Shown one piece after another: positions 63,428 through 64,000 of a DNA stretch of 64,000 bases. The position numbers and the translations under genes were made by a program. The DNA is from Streptomyces sp. NBC_01304 (GTDB lineage: Bacteria > Actinomycetota > Actinomycetes > Streptomycetales > Streptomycetaceae). The stretch is from positions 9,176,001 to 9,240,000 of the forward strand of contig NZ_CP109055.1 of NCBI RefSeq assembly GCF_035975855.1, written 5' to 3'. The stretch's first letter is position 1. Each line of letters starts with the position of its first letter. Below the pieces are notes generated by a model that was not told the origin of the DNA, ran no database searches, and was given only the letters and a program-made list of their open reading frames with translations.

Positions 63428-64000
63428 TCAGGCCGGGGTTGCGGCCGCCTGCGCTGTGGTGCCGCGCGGCGTCCCGCCGCCGGGCAGGGTGCGGATATCG
63501 CGCGACAGCAACGCACACCCGACCGCCGCGACCACCAGCACCGCCGAAGCGAGCGCGACATGGCCGGGCCCGAAGACCGCGGCCAGTGGGCCGACGACCG
63601 CCAGGCCGATGGGAGCGATGGCCAGGCACCCCAGCAGGTCGATGGAGCTGACCCGGGAGATCGCATCGTCGGGGACCTCCTGCTGCAGGCAGGTCCGCCA
63701 CATCACCATCGTCACGTCAAACAGCACGCCGTACGCGAGCGCCCCGGCCAGCACCACCGGCAGCGGAGCGCGCATGGCGAGCAGCAGCGCGGGCAGCGCC
63801 GCCCCGGCGGTGCACACCGTCGCCAAAAGCATCGGCCGCGCCGGACGCAATCGCGCCGCCCACCCGGCACCGCCGATCTGCCCGACAACCTGCGCCACCA
63901 CTACCAGAGACCATGCCCACGCCCCGCCCAGGTACTGCACGGCCATCATCGGACCCAGCAGCCCGGCAACCGAGTTGACCACCGCCATCACCACGGTCAA
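63428..64000 (-). CDS. MFS transporter (5' end outside window)
   Basis: The last 190 residues show five or six membrane segments with MFS-type loops: YLGGAWAWSLVVVAQVVGQIGG, RPARPMLLATVCTAGAALPALLLA, VMWRTCLQQEVPDDAISRVSSIDLLGCLAIAPIGLAVVGPLAAVFG and a final ASAVLVVAAVGCALL. Pattern fits the C-terminal half of a drug-exporter-like MFS protein. Convergent with the oxygenase pair; it could export the cluster product. Confidence 0.8.
   Translation of the reverse strand: MTVVMAVVNSVAGLLGPMMAVQYLGGAWAWSLVVVAQVVGQIGGAGWAARLRPARPMLLATVCTAGAALPALLLAMRAPLPVVLAGALAYGVLFDVTMVMWRTCLQQEVPDDAISRVSSIDLLGCLAIAPIGLAVVGPLAAVFGPGHVALASAVLVVAAVGCALLSRDIRTLPGGGTPRGTTAQAAATPA

Overview
The window is high-GC DNA with many GTG starts, four-base start/stop overlaps and strongly Streptomyces-like families: a cvnABCD conservon, XRE regulators with a DUF5753-type C-terminus, DUF397 and DUF5999. 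I read it as a Streptomyces or close relative, probably a large plasmid or a plasmid-derived chromosomal island. It carries conjugation-type genes, an SSB, a type IA topoisomerase, long runs of small genes of unknown function, mobile elements and gene debris. Replicon type is inference; no replication origin, relaxase or coupling protein was recognised.

Layout. 0-3.4 kb (minus strand): debris-rich metabolic genes (TmrB-like NTPase cut by the window edge, PIG-L deacetylase, a radical-SAM fragment, an acyl-CoA-dehydrogenase-like protein). 3.7-9.7 kb: a complete RIT (recombinase-in-trio) element with imperfect terminal inverted repeats, inserted in a GAF-domain gene whose two halves flank it. 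10-14.5 kb: the conservon operon that the GAF gene ended. 14.6-18 kb: regulators, a DUF397 gene and a decayed MBL-fold gene. 18-31 kb (minus strand): a conjugation/T4SS-like block with a polytopic VirB6/TrbL-like protein, a VirB4-like protein whose ATPase motifs have degenerated, a PrgI-like membrane protein, a topoisomerase, a ribbon-helix-helix protein and a lipoprotein. 31-53 kb (plus strand): about thirty small genes, many with Cys-pair (zinc-ribbon-like) motifs, in runs ended by strong terminators, plus an SSB and an intact IS21-family insertion with a 6-bp target duplication. A six-copy palindrome (consensus GATCRRC-NNA-GYYGATCCGG) lies in gene-free stretches of this half, four times upstream of a gene, and looks like a shared operator.

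53-64 kb is a putative RiPP biosynthetic cluster and the best candidate for an undescribed system. A minus-strand operon encodes a methyltransferase-like protein, YcaO, TfuA, an HExxH protein, a 2OG-Fe(II) oxygenase and a second oxygenase-like protein that lacks the iron ligands. Divergent from it are a 106-residue candidate precursor or accessory protein, a 20-bp perfect hairpin, a second methyltransferase, and again an oxygenase plus a ligand-less partner. A MFS transporter leaves the window, and two XRE regulators and an M20-like hydrolase flank the set. YcaO with TfuA and no visible cyclodehydratase partner suggests peptide thioamidation; the HExxH protein and oxygenases suggest further oxidation of the same peptide. 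Product and precursor are unproven.
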